This document shows, one piece after another, positions 36,050-47,594 of a stretch of DNA of 64,000 nucleotides. The translations under genes and the position numbers were made by a program. How positions within the stretch are numbered: position 1 is the first letter of the stretch; each line of letters starts with the position of its first letter. The notes beneath the pieces were generated by a model. The model was not told the DNA's origin and searched no databases. It was given only the letters and a program-made list of their open reading frames with translations. Origin of the DNA: Ulota crispa. Lineage: Eukaryota; Streptophyta; Bryopsida; Orthotrichales; Orthotrichaceae. The stretch lies in assembly GCA_963920765.1 (NCBI GenBank), contig OY987247.1:19316471-19380470 (forward strand), written 5' to 3'.

Positions 36050-37114
36050 TCAACCTGCTAGTGCACCTCTCTTGGCAAATGAGTCTCTCTCAAGAACAGC
36101 CTCTTGTCGAATACTAATACTGACATCTTCAGCAGTGGACGTTGTTGGATCTTTGTTGGCAGCGACCACAATAGGTGCAGCTTCAACGCGTGTAGAAAGA
36201 GGAGGAGGATCATTGACGGGATCCTCCCAAGGCAATGGAGGAGGTAAATGCGCACCAATATTGGCGACAGCAAGAGAGGGCAAATGCACAGCAACCTGCA
36301 CAAGAGGAAGTACTAGAGACACAACCACTTATGCAAGAGAGGGTGCAGTCTGACCGGTAGATTGCGGCATAATGGCTGGAAGAGGCGCCGCTGGAGGAGG
36401 CATAGTTGGAGCCGCACTGTTGATTTGTATGGAGGGGGTGTCTTGGATTGCTAGCAATAGGGGGTTGACGCCCAATAACTGTGACTGAAGTGGCTGGGCC
36501 CCTTGAAATGGAGCTGCTAAAGCTGCTCACATCTTCTTATTATTTTGTGAGTCTATGAGCATGATGGCAGCCATGGAGTCTAGTTGCGCTTTTGTGTCTT
36601 GCTGCATTTGCAGAGCATGTGCACAATCTTTGCTCCGTTCCTCATCCAAAAATGCAAATCTCCTCTTGATCATATCCACGTCCATCTTCCGCATCCTCAA
36701 CGCACCCAAAGCTAGAGGTGCTAGACTTGACGGCTGTCCAAACCGCGGCAGACCGGATGAAGCAAAAGATCTAGAAATCACTTGCAACTGAGACAATCTT
36801 GTCAGTGGAGTGCAGAAGTCTAGAACATAAGTCATTGTAGGAGTCAAAACTTCCTGGATGCCTTTGTCATCGTTGTCATTGTCCTGATCATCGCTGCTGT
36901 TGGAGGGAAGTTCATCACTTTGCACGAGGGCGCTTTGGATCCTCGAGGCGCGGCGTCTTGTCAAAACTTGGACTGGTGCGTTCCACACCATCTTCTTGCT
37001 TTTCTTTGCTATTGAGGGCGTTGAATCCTTCTTGAATTTCCTACAATGCACATTCTTGTTGATCTTGTATTTGTAGTGTAGGAAGTCCCGCCTATCTAAT
37101 ATCCCAGCCATCAA
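36050..37114 (-). pseudogene. Pro/Ala-rich linker exon with two in-frame stops
   Basis: One reading frame covers all 355 codons on the minus strand, broken only by stops at 36527 and 36329. It begins MMAGILDRRDFLHYKYKINK and has a basic patch (TRRRASRIQ), then an acidic run (SSDDQDNDNDDKG). A helical region ARRMRKMD-like around 36690 follows, and the last third is strongly Pro/Ala-rich. This looks like a regulatory or linker segment of the same broken gene as the FCP1-like exon. No domain is recognised. Confidence 0.5.
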
Positions 37115-37314
37115 TGTAATGTCATTCCATTGCTCTCCCTATTCCTTTGGCCCAATTGTATAGCAATTCAAGCCACTCATTTGCAGAAAGATACAAAATG
37201 CAGATAAGACCACCATTATACTGACCAAATTAGGTTGAGTTGACCTAAAATAACATCTAGGATGAGAAACATATTAAATGATTTCAAGCATTGCAGCTGT
37301 ACAATCATTCAACT

Positions 37315-37410
37315 CAAGTCAAGCTCAAATGCCATTGCAATATATACACAATATAGCTCAAGTCAAGCTAAAATGCTATAGCAAAACATACACAATATAG
37401 CTCAAGCTGA
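37315..37410. repeat. 44-bp direct repeat, about 2.2 copies
   Basis: The 44-base unit starts CAAGTCAAGCTCAAATGC and ends ACACAATATAGCT. It lies in an intron-like gap between minus-strand exons. Confidence 0.8.
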
Positions 37411-37684
37411 ATGGTATACAACCTCCGCAACTACCTTCAATTTGAATATCAACGTGAAGTCCTGGTGCTATTACAAAAGAAACTATTATATGCGTGGGCA
37501 ACAAATCAGCTCAAGTTGACCTAAACTAACTTCATGCACAATAAATGTAAATGACGAAAAGTATAAATTTGTAATTTTAAACTGAATAGATCAACTTGTC
37601 CTAAATAGAACTTATCAATGCAGCGCCTCTCAACTTTGCACCAGCAAACAAAGACAATACATTTGTCCCAACCAAGCAAAAGAG

Positions 37685-38970
37685 TCACAAGATCCCCAAG
37701 TAGAACTGCATCTGCAGCTCTTTGTTGTGGATCCTGTACTCCAACTCATTGTACCCGCGGGACTTTGTGAATATTGGAGTGTCTAGTGCATAGTACTCCA
37801 TCTTCACTGTTTGCAATGGTGGGGGATTGGGGTTCTGCAAGAATACAAGCAATACCTTATGCTTTGCCTTGTACTTGCTAGCTGCAAAGTTCCTAAGTTG
37901 TTCGTATTGTGCTGGCCAGTAGTCAAAAAAGTCTTGTTTGAAGGTCTTTGGGACTTTGTTTGTCAACACAAACGCCAGAGCTTGCGTCAGCTCAAACATA
38001 TCTCAGCAAATGAACAACCACGCCGGTATGTCCTTGAGTAAGGGCTTCTTCTTGTCCTGGAAACGTTTCTTGACATCCTAAAAGTACAGCGTTGATGTGG
38101 AAGTATCGTCCTTCTTCATGACTCTCGGCAGATATTGGAAGTCTATAACCCCAAAGCAGAAGTCATCCATTGTGCTGGCCTTCCAGGCCCCTTGTGACCA
38201 ATCCAAGTGCTTGCTCCTCATGATGTCATAAGGCCTAAAATGCAGTTTTGTCGTGGAGGGAACGAAGTTCTATTTCTATCTCAAGAAGAGGCAGAAGAAT
38301 TTTGTTGCATACGGGGAAATTTTTGGGGCCTTCTTGTTCTTTGTGCGTGGTTGTTTGGCCTCCAAATAGAAATCTTCACCCGGCAACTCAAGCAGAGTGT
38401 TCATTGTTGCACTTGTTATATTCCAAGACTTCTTGAACTCTTTCCACTTCTCAAAATTCAGCTCCCCATTCACGTTTAGTAAGTCTAGAGACAGATTCAG
38501 CTCATGTAGTTTGCGCTGCACAAGTTGCTTCCTCTTCTCCCTTTCACATCACTCCGTGCTAGAGTAGCAACTCTTAAGGATTGACAAGGTGGCTTTGATT
38601 GTCACTTTTGGATACGGAAGCAATCTTTTCTCTCTGTTGAGGTTGAAAATGTGCTTTACCATCTTTGTGAGGTTGTTGAGAGACAAGTTTCCCAACCACT
38701 TGAAAAACTCACGGTTGATTAAAATCTTCTTGGGCTTCTAATTCTTCTTCTTGTTGAACTTCATGCCAATGTCTGGGTTTAACAACTTTCCATGCACTGC
38801 GGTGCTGATCACCTTGCTCCGTAGGTTGAAAACCTCCTCAAGTGCAATGATAATCTTTCACTCATTCTATATCTTCAACTTCTCTTCCTTGTCCTTGCCA
38901 CCGGCAGACTACTGCATCTTGTTCACATCAAGCATGGAGAATTGCTTGTTCATTGCCTGGGTAAAAGCCT
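37685..38970 (-). pseudogene. long broken exon, unrecognised
   Basis: From a CCTATAG acceptor at about 38971 the minus strand reads AFTQAMNKQFSMLDVNKMQ, later NREFFKWLGNLSLNNLTKMV, then the 38521-38276 frame (LHELNLSLDLLNVNGELNFE), WSQGAWKASTMDDFCFGVID, and finally MFELTQALAFVLTNKVPKTF...KMEYYALDTPIF to a stop at 37685. Several in-frame stops (for example near 38900, 38740 and 38547) and a slip near 38270 interrupt it. The composition is strongly coding-like: Lys-rich, with many W, F and Y residues. I do not recognise the family. Confidence 0.5.
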
Positions 38971-39080
38971 ATAGGACAAGCAAAATATAGAACTGTGTTA
39001 GTAGCTGCAGTTTAGGTCAACTTGACCTGAATTGTCTTTGGGCATATTCAGGTCATTTGTGCCTAGGATGCTGTGATATA

Positions 39081-39422
39081 GCTCAACTCAACCTAACCAA
39101 CATCCTGCTTAGACTTGCAACTATAACCTCAAGGTTGCCATTTCAAATCCACTTGACCTAACTAACATCCTAATTGAAGTTGCAACTACATTCACAAGTT
39201 TGCCAATACAACTCTACTTGACCTAATTAGCATCCTGCTTAGATTTGCATCTATGTTTACAAGGTGGCCATTTCACATTGACTCGACCTAATTAACATCC
39301 CGCTTAGACTTGCAACTAAATTGAGGAGTTTGCCAAAACAGCTCAACTTGACCTAATTAACATCCTGCTCAAAGTTGCAACTGCGTTCACATGGTGGCCA
39401 ATCCAGATCGACTTGGCCTGAG
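39081..39422. repeat. 65-bp intronic minisatellite, 5.25 copies
   Basis: Units start at 39081, 39146, 39211, 39276, 39341 and 39406, an exact 65-base period. Each holds CTTGACCTAA(T/C)TA(A/G)CATCC or a close variant, and TTGCAACTA. It fills most of the intron between minus-strand exons 39814-39430 and 38970. Confidence 0.9.
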
Positions 39423-39429
39423 TTGCTTA

Positions 39430-39814
39430 CCTTCCAAATGATGCCATTATTTGTATTCTCTACGTTGCGCCGTGAATTTGATGATGTTCCAATTGCCGAT
39501 GCTTCTCTAGAGTTGTCTAGATGCCCCATGGTCATCCACACAGCGCGGGCTCTGATGATGTTTGTAGACCACAATGGCTTTACGGCCACAAAGTGGTTTC
39601 CGCGATTGTAGTAGGCGGATATCTTGCGGAATTTGGCATGGTCCAGTGACCACACTATGTAGCAGTTCCACTTGCGGAAGTGCTTTTTGATGTCCTTGGC
39701 TACATTGACCTCATCCATCATCTTGCTTGTGGAGACACTATGTTGGGTGGATGCATGGTTGGGTGGACCAAAATACATGTCCCATTCAATTTTCAAGAAC
39801 ATGTTTGATTGCAT
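39430..39814 (-). CDS. unrecognised exon with start codon and splice donor
   Basis: ATG at 39814 opens MQSNMFLKIEWDMYFGPPNH. The frame is open for about 128 codons to NGIIWK, where a consensus donor AAG|GTAAGC lies at 39430/39429. It contains HFRKWNCYIVWSLDHAKF and a VWMTMGHLDNSREASAI segment. The following intron (39429-38971) holds the 65-bp tandem repeat, and the next exon resumes at 38970. No domain recognised. Confidence 0.5.
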
Positions 39815-40433
39815 GGCTTATTTCTTATAGAAGAAAGAGATTGGAAACATCCTAAATTAGTGAATCTATTTTGCACTTGTTCATAAAACAAAATATGTAA
39901 TCAATGTTTGTTAAACTTGATAATATAAGAAATAAGGGACTTTTCAATGCATATATTTGGAGTGTCCCATTCACAGCATCTTATGAAAATGATAGACATA
40001 ATGTATTAAGTTAGCTATAATGCATACATAGAGACTACATATGTGATTTAGCACCTTTTAAGTATTTCAAAAACGTGCTATAATATTAGAGAAGTGATAT
40101 ACAATAAAAGCTATGGACTTTTTAGTGCCCAAATTAAGGCTGAATATTTAGGCGGCAATATCTAAATGATTTGAACATTTTTTTTGTTTATTTTTTTTCT
40201 TTTGCAAAAGCCTTCCTAATGGCTACATGGGCTTGGTCCTATTTTTTATAATGCACGTAATTTTATAAAGAAAAACAAACACTTTATGATTCATAATTGC
40301 GGAAATCTTAGAATTATGGACATATTATGGTGTTTTATTTGCCATTTTTGGTCCACTAAACCATGCAAATGCCCTGTTGCCTGTTGATGATGTAGAAATT
40401 AAGGTTCTTAATTTCATTCCATACGCTCGGTTT

Positions 40434-41570
40434 CTAATTCGCTCCTTTTGGCATGATTGGCATGACGCACAGGGTTTGCTTTATTGACTTGTGAGGCATG
40501 TGGATTAAATACCACATCAGGTCCTTCACAATTCTGTCCTCATGAACATGGATGTTCAAATGTGTTGGGACCTCAATCAACTGCTCTATAGGGAGTTTAA
40601 ACTTCTTGTCAATCTCATAGACGTACGCGTCCATGCAGCACAACCAATAGTTAATGTATGCTTCCAATGATGCTTTGTAGTCCAGGTTGTGGTTGGGATT
40701 TGTCGCTCTAAGGAATTTGGTTACGGTGGATGCCATATTGTCTTTGACTGGTGTGGCAATTTCGTATGTTGTCTCCACCTCTATTCCAATTAGTGAAGAC
40801 CGCTGCCGTGCTCTTCTTGTTGCCGAAGTAGGCCTAGATGATGGCCCCGCGGCTGTTGATTTCTTCCTTCTTATTCCTGAGGTACCTTAACTAACTACCC
40901 TGGAAGGGCCCACGGCGTTTGGACCCTTGCTAGCGCTGACAGTTGTTATGGACAAGCTTTGCGGGGTTGCTTGTTTCTTTCCCATTTCAAGTCGCGCTTT
41001 CAAGACTCCAAAGTCACAGAGTAGCTGTTGCATGCGCTTGCACAATGCTTTGCCAATCACTGGCTTTCCGTCTTTACAGAGGTATTTTCTTGCGTCAACC
41101 ACCTTTGCCAGCTGTGATATCTTTGATTCATAGTCTGTAGACTCTAGGTTGCTGATGAAGGATGAGATGTTGAATGGGATCTTCTCACAAATCAAAGAAG
41201 ATCGTGAAATAGTATTGGTCCTTGTCGGCAAGGCTCGGCACTCTAGTCACGCAGTGCACTTTCATGGCAGTGCCCTTGTCTTGGGTTACATCCTTCACCT
41301 TCTCATTGAAGGAGATTGGGAAGAATGTCGAATTCTTGTTGTACTTCACATTGAAGCACATGTTGTCCGTCATGGGGATCATCTTTGAACTCCAAGCTTC
41401 TACCTTCTGGGGTAGCTGGAATTCCCAGTACTCCCCATCTTTGTTAAAGTTGTTCCCCTCATCATCAAGTATTTGGATTATTGATTTCTTGAAGCATGTG
41501 GCCGATTTTGTTATTTGGTCCTCCGTTTTTGCACATGATTGTTTGAGTGGCCATGAATGTTAGTTTAGGT
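40434..41570 (-). pseudogene. unrecognised multi-segment coding region, nearly open
   Basis: The frame from 41231 to 40434 is open except for one TAG at 40887-40889. It contains PFNISSFISNLESTDYESKI, KISQLAKVVDARKYLCKDGK, a basic TRRARQRSS patch and EIDKKFKLPIEQLIEVPTH. Upstream (41570-41195) a different frame reads FKKSIIQILDDEGNNFNKDG, EYWEFQLPQKVEAWSSKMIP and KVHCVTRVPSLADKDQYYF, then slips by one base near 41195 into the first frame. The helical, basic and RNA- or DNA-binding-like character is typical of element-encoded proteins. No family recognised. It is the first of the minus-strand exon series that ends with the FCP1-like domain. Confidence 0.5.
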
Positions 41571-43013
41571 CAAGTTGAGTTGATTTTAGTATTCTATGTC
41601 TTGTTTCTTTTTGTAAGCATGTTACAAGAATGTCTTTATGTAAGATTTTTTGTGTGTTTGTTTTGGATGCTCAATTCCTATGTTTTTTGCTGCATTTGTT
41701 TCAACATTTAGTTCAGTTCAGCACTATTTTTTTATTTATCTATTTAGATCAAGTCAATCTAACTACGTTATTTAGGGACTAGTATGTATGTTTGTTTTTG
41801 TTTATCTTTTGCGTTGTAGCTGTCATAATAATAACACGTTATCATTATTTATATTATTATTATTTGGTTTTTTGATTGTGTCTTAGTCCATGAATGTTAG
41901 CCTTCAAATGTTATGACAATTCAGCTCATGTTGAGCTAACAGCTGCTACCTTATGCATTTAGTTGTTCCCCTGTACTAATTTCTTCAATTTGTTATTTGC
42001 GCTAAGTTTATTAGTCATTGACAAATGAGCTCAATTCAAGCTGATTTATATGAGCTCTTTCTCTCTGCAGCAGGATTACGTAGACATTTTACATACTTGA
42101 CGGTATGAGAGATGTTGTTTCAGGTTGACCCAACCTAAAATGACCTCTGCTTTTGGATATAGCACAATCTATGGTGACTTTCATGTAATTACCATCACTC
42201 TTGCTGTCATTCAAATTCAATTAGCGTTTTCTTGAACTGGCATCAATCTAAACTCACATTGACCTAAACTAACATTGATCTAAACTGACATCAATCTAAA
42301 ATGCTATCAATACGAATTGCTTACTTGTAAATCAATGTTGCTCTACTGAATTTCACAACGGAATTGCGTACATTTCATTTAGAGACAATGACTTCTGCAG
42401 CGTCTTATTCGTAGTTGTTGAAAATAAATCTTAAATGAATCATTGTTGCACTGAATCCTAACAACACAACGTCCTCAACATTTGAACCCTACTCTTGAAC
42501 TTCATTCTAGAAGCAAAAAACCTTGCACAAAAACAATCAACAAGATTTCAATTGCACATTAATTCAAGAAGGCAATAGTACCTGGAATTGATGAAGACAA
42601 CCCCCCCAAGAGTTGCACCTCCTCAAATTGCTCCAGTTACGTGCTGTTGCAATGTAAGAGATGCAGAAGGAACGGAACTGAATCTTAGTTTTGAATGAAA
42701 AATAATAATCAACAACTTGATTGCACAGTTGTTTCCAAAGTTGCTGTATTGACAAACAAATGTGATTGCAAGGAAATACCTATGGAGCCCATAAGCTCTG
42801 CACACTCATAACTTTATACTCACTCTTGAGAAACAATGTCATTGAAATAGGACAAAAAAAACCCTAATAAATCTTATCTCAAAACTCATATCAATCTGTA
42901 GTATGAGACCGGACCTCAAGAATGGAGCAATCAACAACAACAAGAACAAATTGATGGAAAAAAGAGAAGACAAACTAGAAAGCGCAAAAATGAAAAGCAA
43001 AGAGCACCACAAC
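41571..43013. other. no gene; many TTGACC-type motifs
   Basis: AT-rich sequence with repeated short phrases such as CATTGATCTAAACTGACATC near 42230-42300 and several TTAGGTCAAG/TTGACC motifs. No coding region supported. Confidence 0.5.
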
Positions 43014-43189
43014 AGCAATTGAAGAGCAAAAAAGCAGCTATCAAAGAATGCGGAAGCAGCAATTGAATAGCGGGAAAGCAGAAGTTGAAGAGCGGGAAAG
43101 CAGCAGTCAAAGAGCGTAAAAGCAGCAGTTGAAGAGCGCAAAAGCAGCAATTGAAGAGTGCAAAAGAAGCAATTGAAGAGCGCAAAAAC
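43014..43189. repeat. 22-bp minisatellite, 8 copies
   Basis: Eight units, each exactly 22 bases, with consensus AGCAATTGAAGAGCGCAAAAGC. Units start at 43014, 43036, 43058 and every 22 bases to 43168. The overlapping long minus-strand ORF (42839-43300), rich in Leu, Phe and Cys, is a by-product of this repeat. Confidence 0.95.
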
Positions 43190-45403
43190 AAAACAACAAC
43201 AAAACAACAAACGGGAGTTTCGTAGTGAAGCGGGAGAACACCATCCTCTAGACCCTACTTCCCCGCCGTCAACCAACAGACTTGTCTTATATATGGGCAT
43301 GATACTTCCTTGCTATCGATATCCGCCTGCTAAACATGCCCGTCTCCATACAATATTTAATCCTTGTGTACCTAGAGTGGTAGTTCTTTTAATAAATAAA
43401 TAAAATAGACCAAACACTATAATAATATGGATACAAGGTATGGACACCCATAAGTGTTCTTTGAATGGTTTTGAACATGATGACTATTAATAAACATCTA
43501 GGATATTATAGGATAATGTTAGCAACATAAAAATAATAAGTTTGCACTTTCACATGTATTGTTTGGATGCTGTGACAAGAGGTTATGAATTTTAAAGAGG
43601 AAATTATCATTGTAACCATAAGCAACACTTACTAAGGTATGAAGTTCACATGTTGTGCATCTTTGTGACTACAACAATTGAGTTCAAAAGGTTTTCTAAG
43701 ATTTTACAATTTAGGATTACATGGGCAATAATGCTTATGGGTGTTTGTACCTTATGGTTGAATGAAGTTGTTGTCCATGGAGTATTATAATGCAGTTTAT
43801 AGTAGCTTAGGTATATTTTTGATTTAATTTGGTAGAATTTATTCCAACCCATTAGAGTCATACCTTGTCTACTGAAAGTATTGATGTGCATGACATAAAG
43901 TCTTTATTGAGTTCCAATTTCATGATGCTCATTGAGATGGAAGATGAAGGGCTTGTGTTCATATATTATGGGTGTTAAACCCGTACATGCCTAAGAGTTT
44001 TTTCAGCTGTTTCTAATTGTTTCTAAATGAAAGTGAAACTAAACAATTTAACAAGATGTTTATAATTTTTATCAATTGTAACAGTACAAATTTAAACTAA
44101 AGATGATGGAGATCACCTTAAAAATCATTATAGAACTAAACAGCATCATGTCTAGATGTAAATATTGTAATGTTTGATCAAAAGTGTGTTAAAATGACTT
44201 TCAGCCTTTCAATACTCTTTTTGCATCTTGAATCTATAAGCGTGGTGACCAAAAACAAACAATGTTAAAGGACATAACATGCATGGCACCAATCACTAAA
44301 CAGCTTATGATGTTTCTTCTACAATTTCTTAAAAAAGACTATTCCTATAATTTTTTCCCCAATTTTTGTGATATCTGAAACTCATTGTCAAGACTTGTAA
44401 AAAGTACAAAAAGACAAGAGCCTTGCATGTAAAAATAAATAGGAAAATGATAATCAATAAATTTAGAAATTGAACTTGCATGCCACAAATAGAAATCAAA
44501 AAATGTAGTTTAGAAAGATAAGGAATTGAAAACAAGAACTCAATTAAGTTTAATGTACTTTAAATGATTGGCAACAGCAACATGTGTTGATCAAGCACTT
44601 AGGGGTTAAGAACATAGAGTTGGAAAACTAAGTGTGGTGCACAACATTGGTTTACATATGAAACCAAATTGTAGAAGAGAATTTAAGTTTTTTTCATATT
44701 TAAAGTAAGATAAAGAAATGTGTGCAATGAAGAATTGAAGTTTTAATTGTATATATGTTCTCATAATTCCAATTTTTATTTAATTCACAAAATCAGTTCA
44801 TAGCTTTAGCATATATTAAGCATTCCCCTATATTATTAGGTGCATGTTATGAACATTGTTTTAAAACATATTAGCTACTGCGGCTATTTTATTTTGCATT
44901 TTGCAATGAACTTCTGCATATTACATGAAACTCTACAAAGTTTAGTATGGACATTAAAACAAATTAAAGTAGAGAAAAAATTTATGAATTCTCAAAAGTA
45001 TAAGAACAAAATTAGAACTATACATAAGATTTTTGAAATTGGACATGGCAGGAGGATTTGTATGTTCATGGTTACAGAAATTGCAAAGACAACTAATATA
45101 CTTATAGTAACTTAACATAATTGTACGTTTAGGGACTTTTTTTAGGGATGAGAGGTAGTACAATGTACTCTTATTGGAAGTATTCATGTGATGATAATAT
45201 CTGAATCTGAGAATTGGTGGAAGTAGTATATATGTGGATAGAATAGTACATGTTTAAATTAATATGAAGATCAATTCACCTAAGCTTCCAAAATTACAAT
45301 ATAATGATTAAAAAGTAATGGTTTTGATATATAAATTTCTTAATTTAAATATGCGTTTACAATATATTTTGCATGTACAACTTTTTAAAACATGATAATT
45401 TAC
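43190..45403. other. no gene seen
   Basis: AT-rich sequence with only chance ORFs; no repeats or structures that I can support. Confidence 0.5.
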
Positions 45404-45535
45404 CTTATATATATATTTTTATATTATATTATTTGTTCTTTAGATGTTTAATTTTGTTATATGTATGTGTATATATAATAATACATATATATACGTATAT
45501 ATATATATATATATGTACATATTTATCTATATATG
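45404..45535. repeat. AT-rich TA microsatellite
   Basis: Runs of TATATA dominate, with the purest block ATATATATACGTATATATAT at about 45484-45514. An ORF across it is low-complexity. Confidence 0.8.
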
Positions 45536-46347
45536 TGTTCTTGTATTTATCTATATTATCATTTATGTAATTATATATATAAATTAGTGGGATATATGGC
45601 AATGTTGAAGTACAAATTTAAAACTATAGCTCTTATATGTATTAATGTATTAATATTGTATTTATTAGTTTTTTTCATGTGAAATTTGTTTTATTCATAT
45701 AGGAATTTTGTAGCACTTAATTTGGGGTACTAAATTTTATTTTTATTTTTTTATTGTACAAATTGTTTGAGATAAATAATTGCGTGTACTTTTCACTTGG
45801 ATAATTACATGTTATTATTGTAACTTGAATATAGAAGCGTATTGTTTAATCAAATTATGTGAACATCATAATTTATAGTAGATTTCAAATCTAAATTTCT
45901 AATGACTAAATTACATTTTCTTGTAGAATTCTACATGAAATTGGTTGTATTGCTAATGAATTTAGTAGAATGTCTAACTAACTTATTATTCCAGATGAGA
46001 ACATTGCACATTATTTTCCATAATAGTGTGTTCTTTAAATTAGGTCACATACTGTATATTTATAATCCAAGCATGTGTGCATATAGTATTATATTAAAAT
46101 AAAAATTAATAAAGTTTGTGTGCCTTAGTTCACATGATTTTTAGTTTTGGCAATCCATTTTGGGTTGCTTTACACCTAGAACTAGAGTACTCTTTAAGTG
46201 TCACTGTAGTTGCATAAGATGAGCATAGACTAGGATACAAATGTGGACATCTTGAAACGTTGAAAGAAATTGAAGTGTAAAGTGCAAAATACAAATGTGT
46301 AGTACATGTATGCTGAATGGAACAAAATTATATTTTGCTATATGAAA

Positions 46348-46860
46348 TGTAAATGGATGCCACATAGATGCTACATGGATGCTTCATGAATGCGTAGTGG
46401 AAGCTAAGTATATGCTAATTGTATGCTGACTAAATGCTCAATGGATTTTACATTTTAAAACCTAAGATAAATGCATGCTAAATGGTTTGTAAATGTATGT
46501 TTAGAATATGCTACACTGATGCTAAATGGAATTACCTATCGTAAGTGTAGGAACAAATGCATGCTACACAAATTTTAGATGGATTTGGATAGCTTAAAAG
46601 CATGCTAGTATATATAGTACTTATGGTAAATGACTATAATTATATAAAAGAAATTATTCCAGACATTAAATGAACTTTCTATGCCAAATAAATACTAAAT
46701 GGATCTTAAATGGATCCTAAATGGATTGTACATGGATGGTACATGGATGGTACATGGATGGTACATGGATGGTACATGGATGGTACATACATGGTACATG
46801 GATGCTACATGGATGCTACATGGATGCTACGTGGATGCTACATGAATGCTATATGCATTC
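46348..46860. repeat. 12-bp ACATGGATGCT/GGT satellite-like array
   Basis: From 46729 to about 46845 the unit TACATGGATGGT repeats about five times, then TACATGGATGCT about four times. Diverged copies (ATGCTACATGGATGC and similar) extend back to about 46348, separated by AT-rich spacers. Sequence copies therefore expanded from a shorter seed. No coding role is apparent. Confidence 0.85.
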
Positions 46861-47442
46861 TATATATGGATTCTAAATGAAATTACATTTGCTACATGAA
46901 AGGTAAATGGGTTTACATACTTTATATAGTTGATTATCATTTGGAGATACCTAAGTGGATGCAAAATGTATTGTACATATATAAAATTTAACCTATGCTA
47001 AACAAAAATTTTAGTTTGTAGAATTCATACCCTACTATCAATGGAGTCAAAGTTGCTAATGTTGGTATGATGAATGGGTTGACCAATCGTAATTACTTAC
47101 TAAACTTGGGACATGAATGTTCTTTTCTGACCAAAACAATGGAAACATAGTATACAATCAGTACATACTATTATCAATATAAAAAGTGGGTTAGTAATGT
47201 AATAATGACTATGAACCACATTAATTTTTCATATGAAACTATTTGCACATGACAATGAACATTACTACTTTATGGTTTCCTTCTGCTGAATATTGTATAG
47301 AATGCTTTGTCTATGCAAATTTGATTCTTTTAATAGTTCATAATTTATATTAACTTTGAAATTACTGAATTTCTTTTAGATTCATTATTTTAAGCAAACA
47401 CTATTTACTATTACTATTTGTCACGTTCATTAATAATATGAA

Positions 47443-47594
47443 CACTACAAGGGAATGATGTGAATTAGGTCTTTTTTTGTAGAATTGGAAATGTCAATGT
47501 AGACCTATTTTTGTGAATTTTGACTCTTTTTTGTCAATTTAGACGTATTTAGTCAATTTGGATCTGTCAATTTGGACATTATTTTCTTGTAGTG
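47443..47594. mobile_element. CACTA-type MITE with 3-bp target duplication
   Basis: The 152-base element starts CACTACAAGGGAAT and ends ATTTTCTTGTAGTG, giving 12 of 14 matching terminal inverted bases with the canonical CACTACAAG core. GAA flanks it on both sides, the 3-base target duplication expected for CACTA elements. Inside are four subterminal copies of GTCAATKTRGA(C/T) at about 47493, 47533, 47552 and 47566, resembling TnpA-binding repeats. It is non-coding and would need a transposase supplied in trans, such as an intact relative of the TNP2 gene at 2-6 kb. Confidence 0.9.

Noticed and set aside
42839..43300. Long minus-strand ORF rich in Leu, Phe and Cys resembling a membrane protein
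   Set aside because: It runs through the 22-base minisatellite and has a repeat-driven composition; the repeat explains it.
45373..45570. Tyr/Ile/Leu-rich ORF
   Set aside because: It is a translation of the TA microsatellite.
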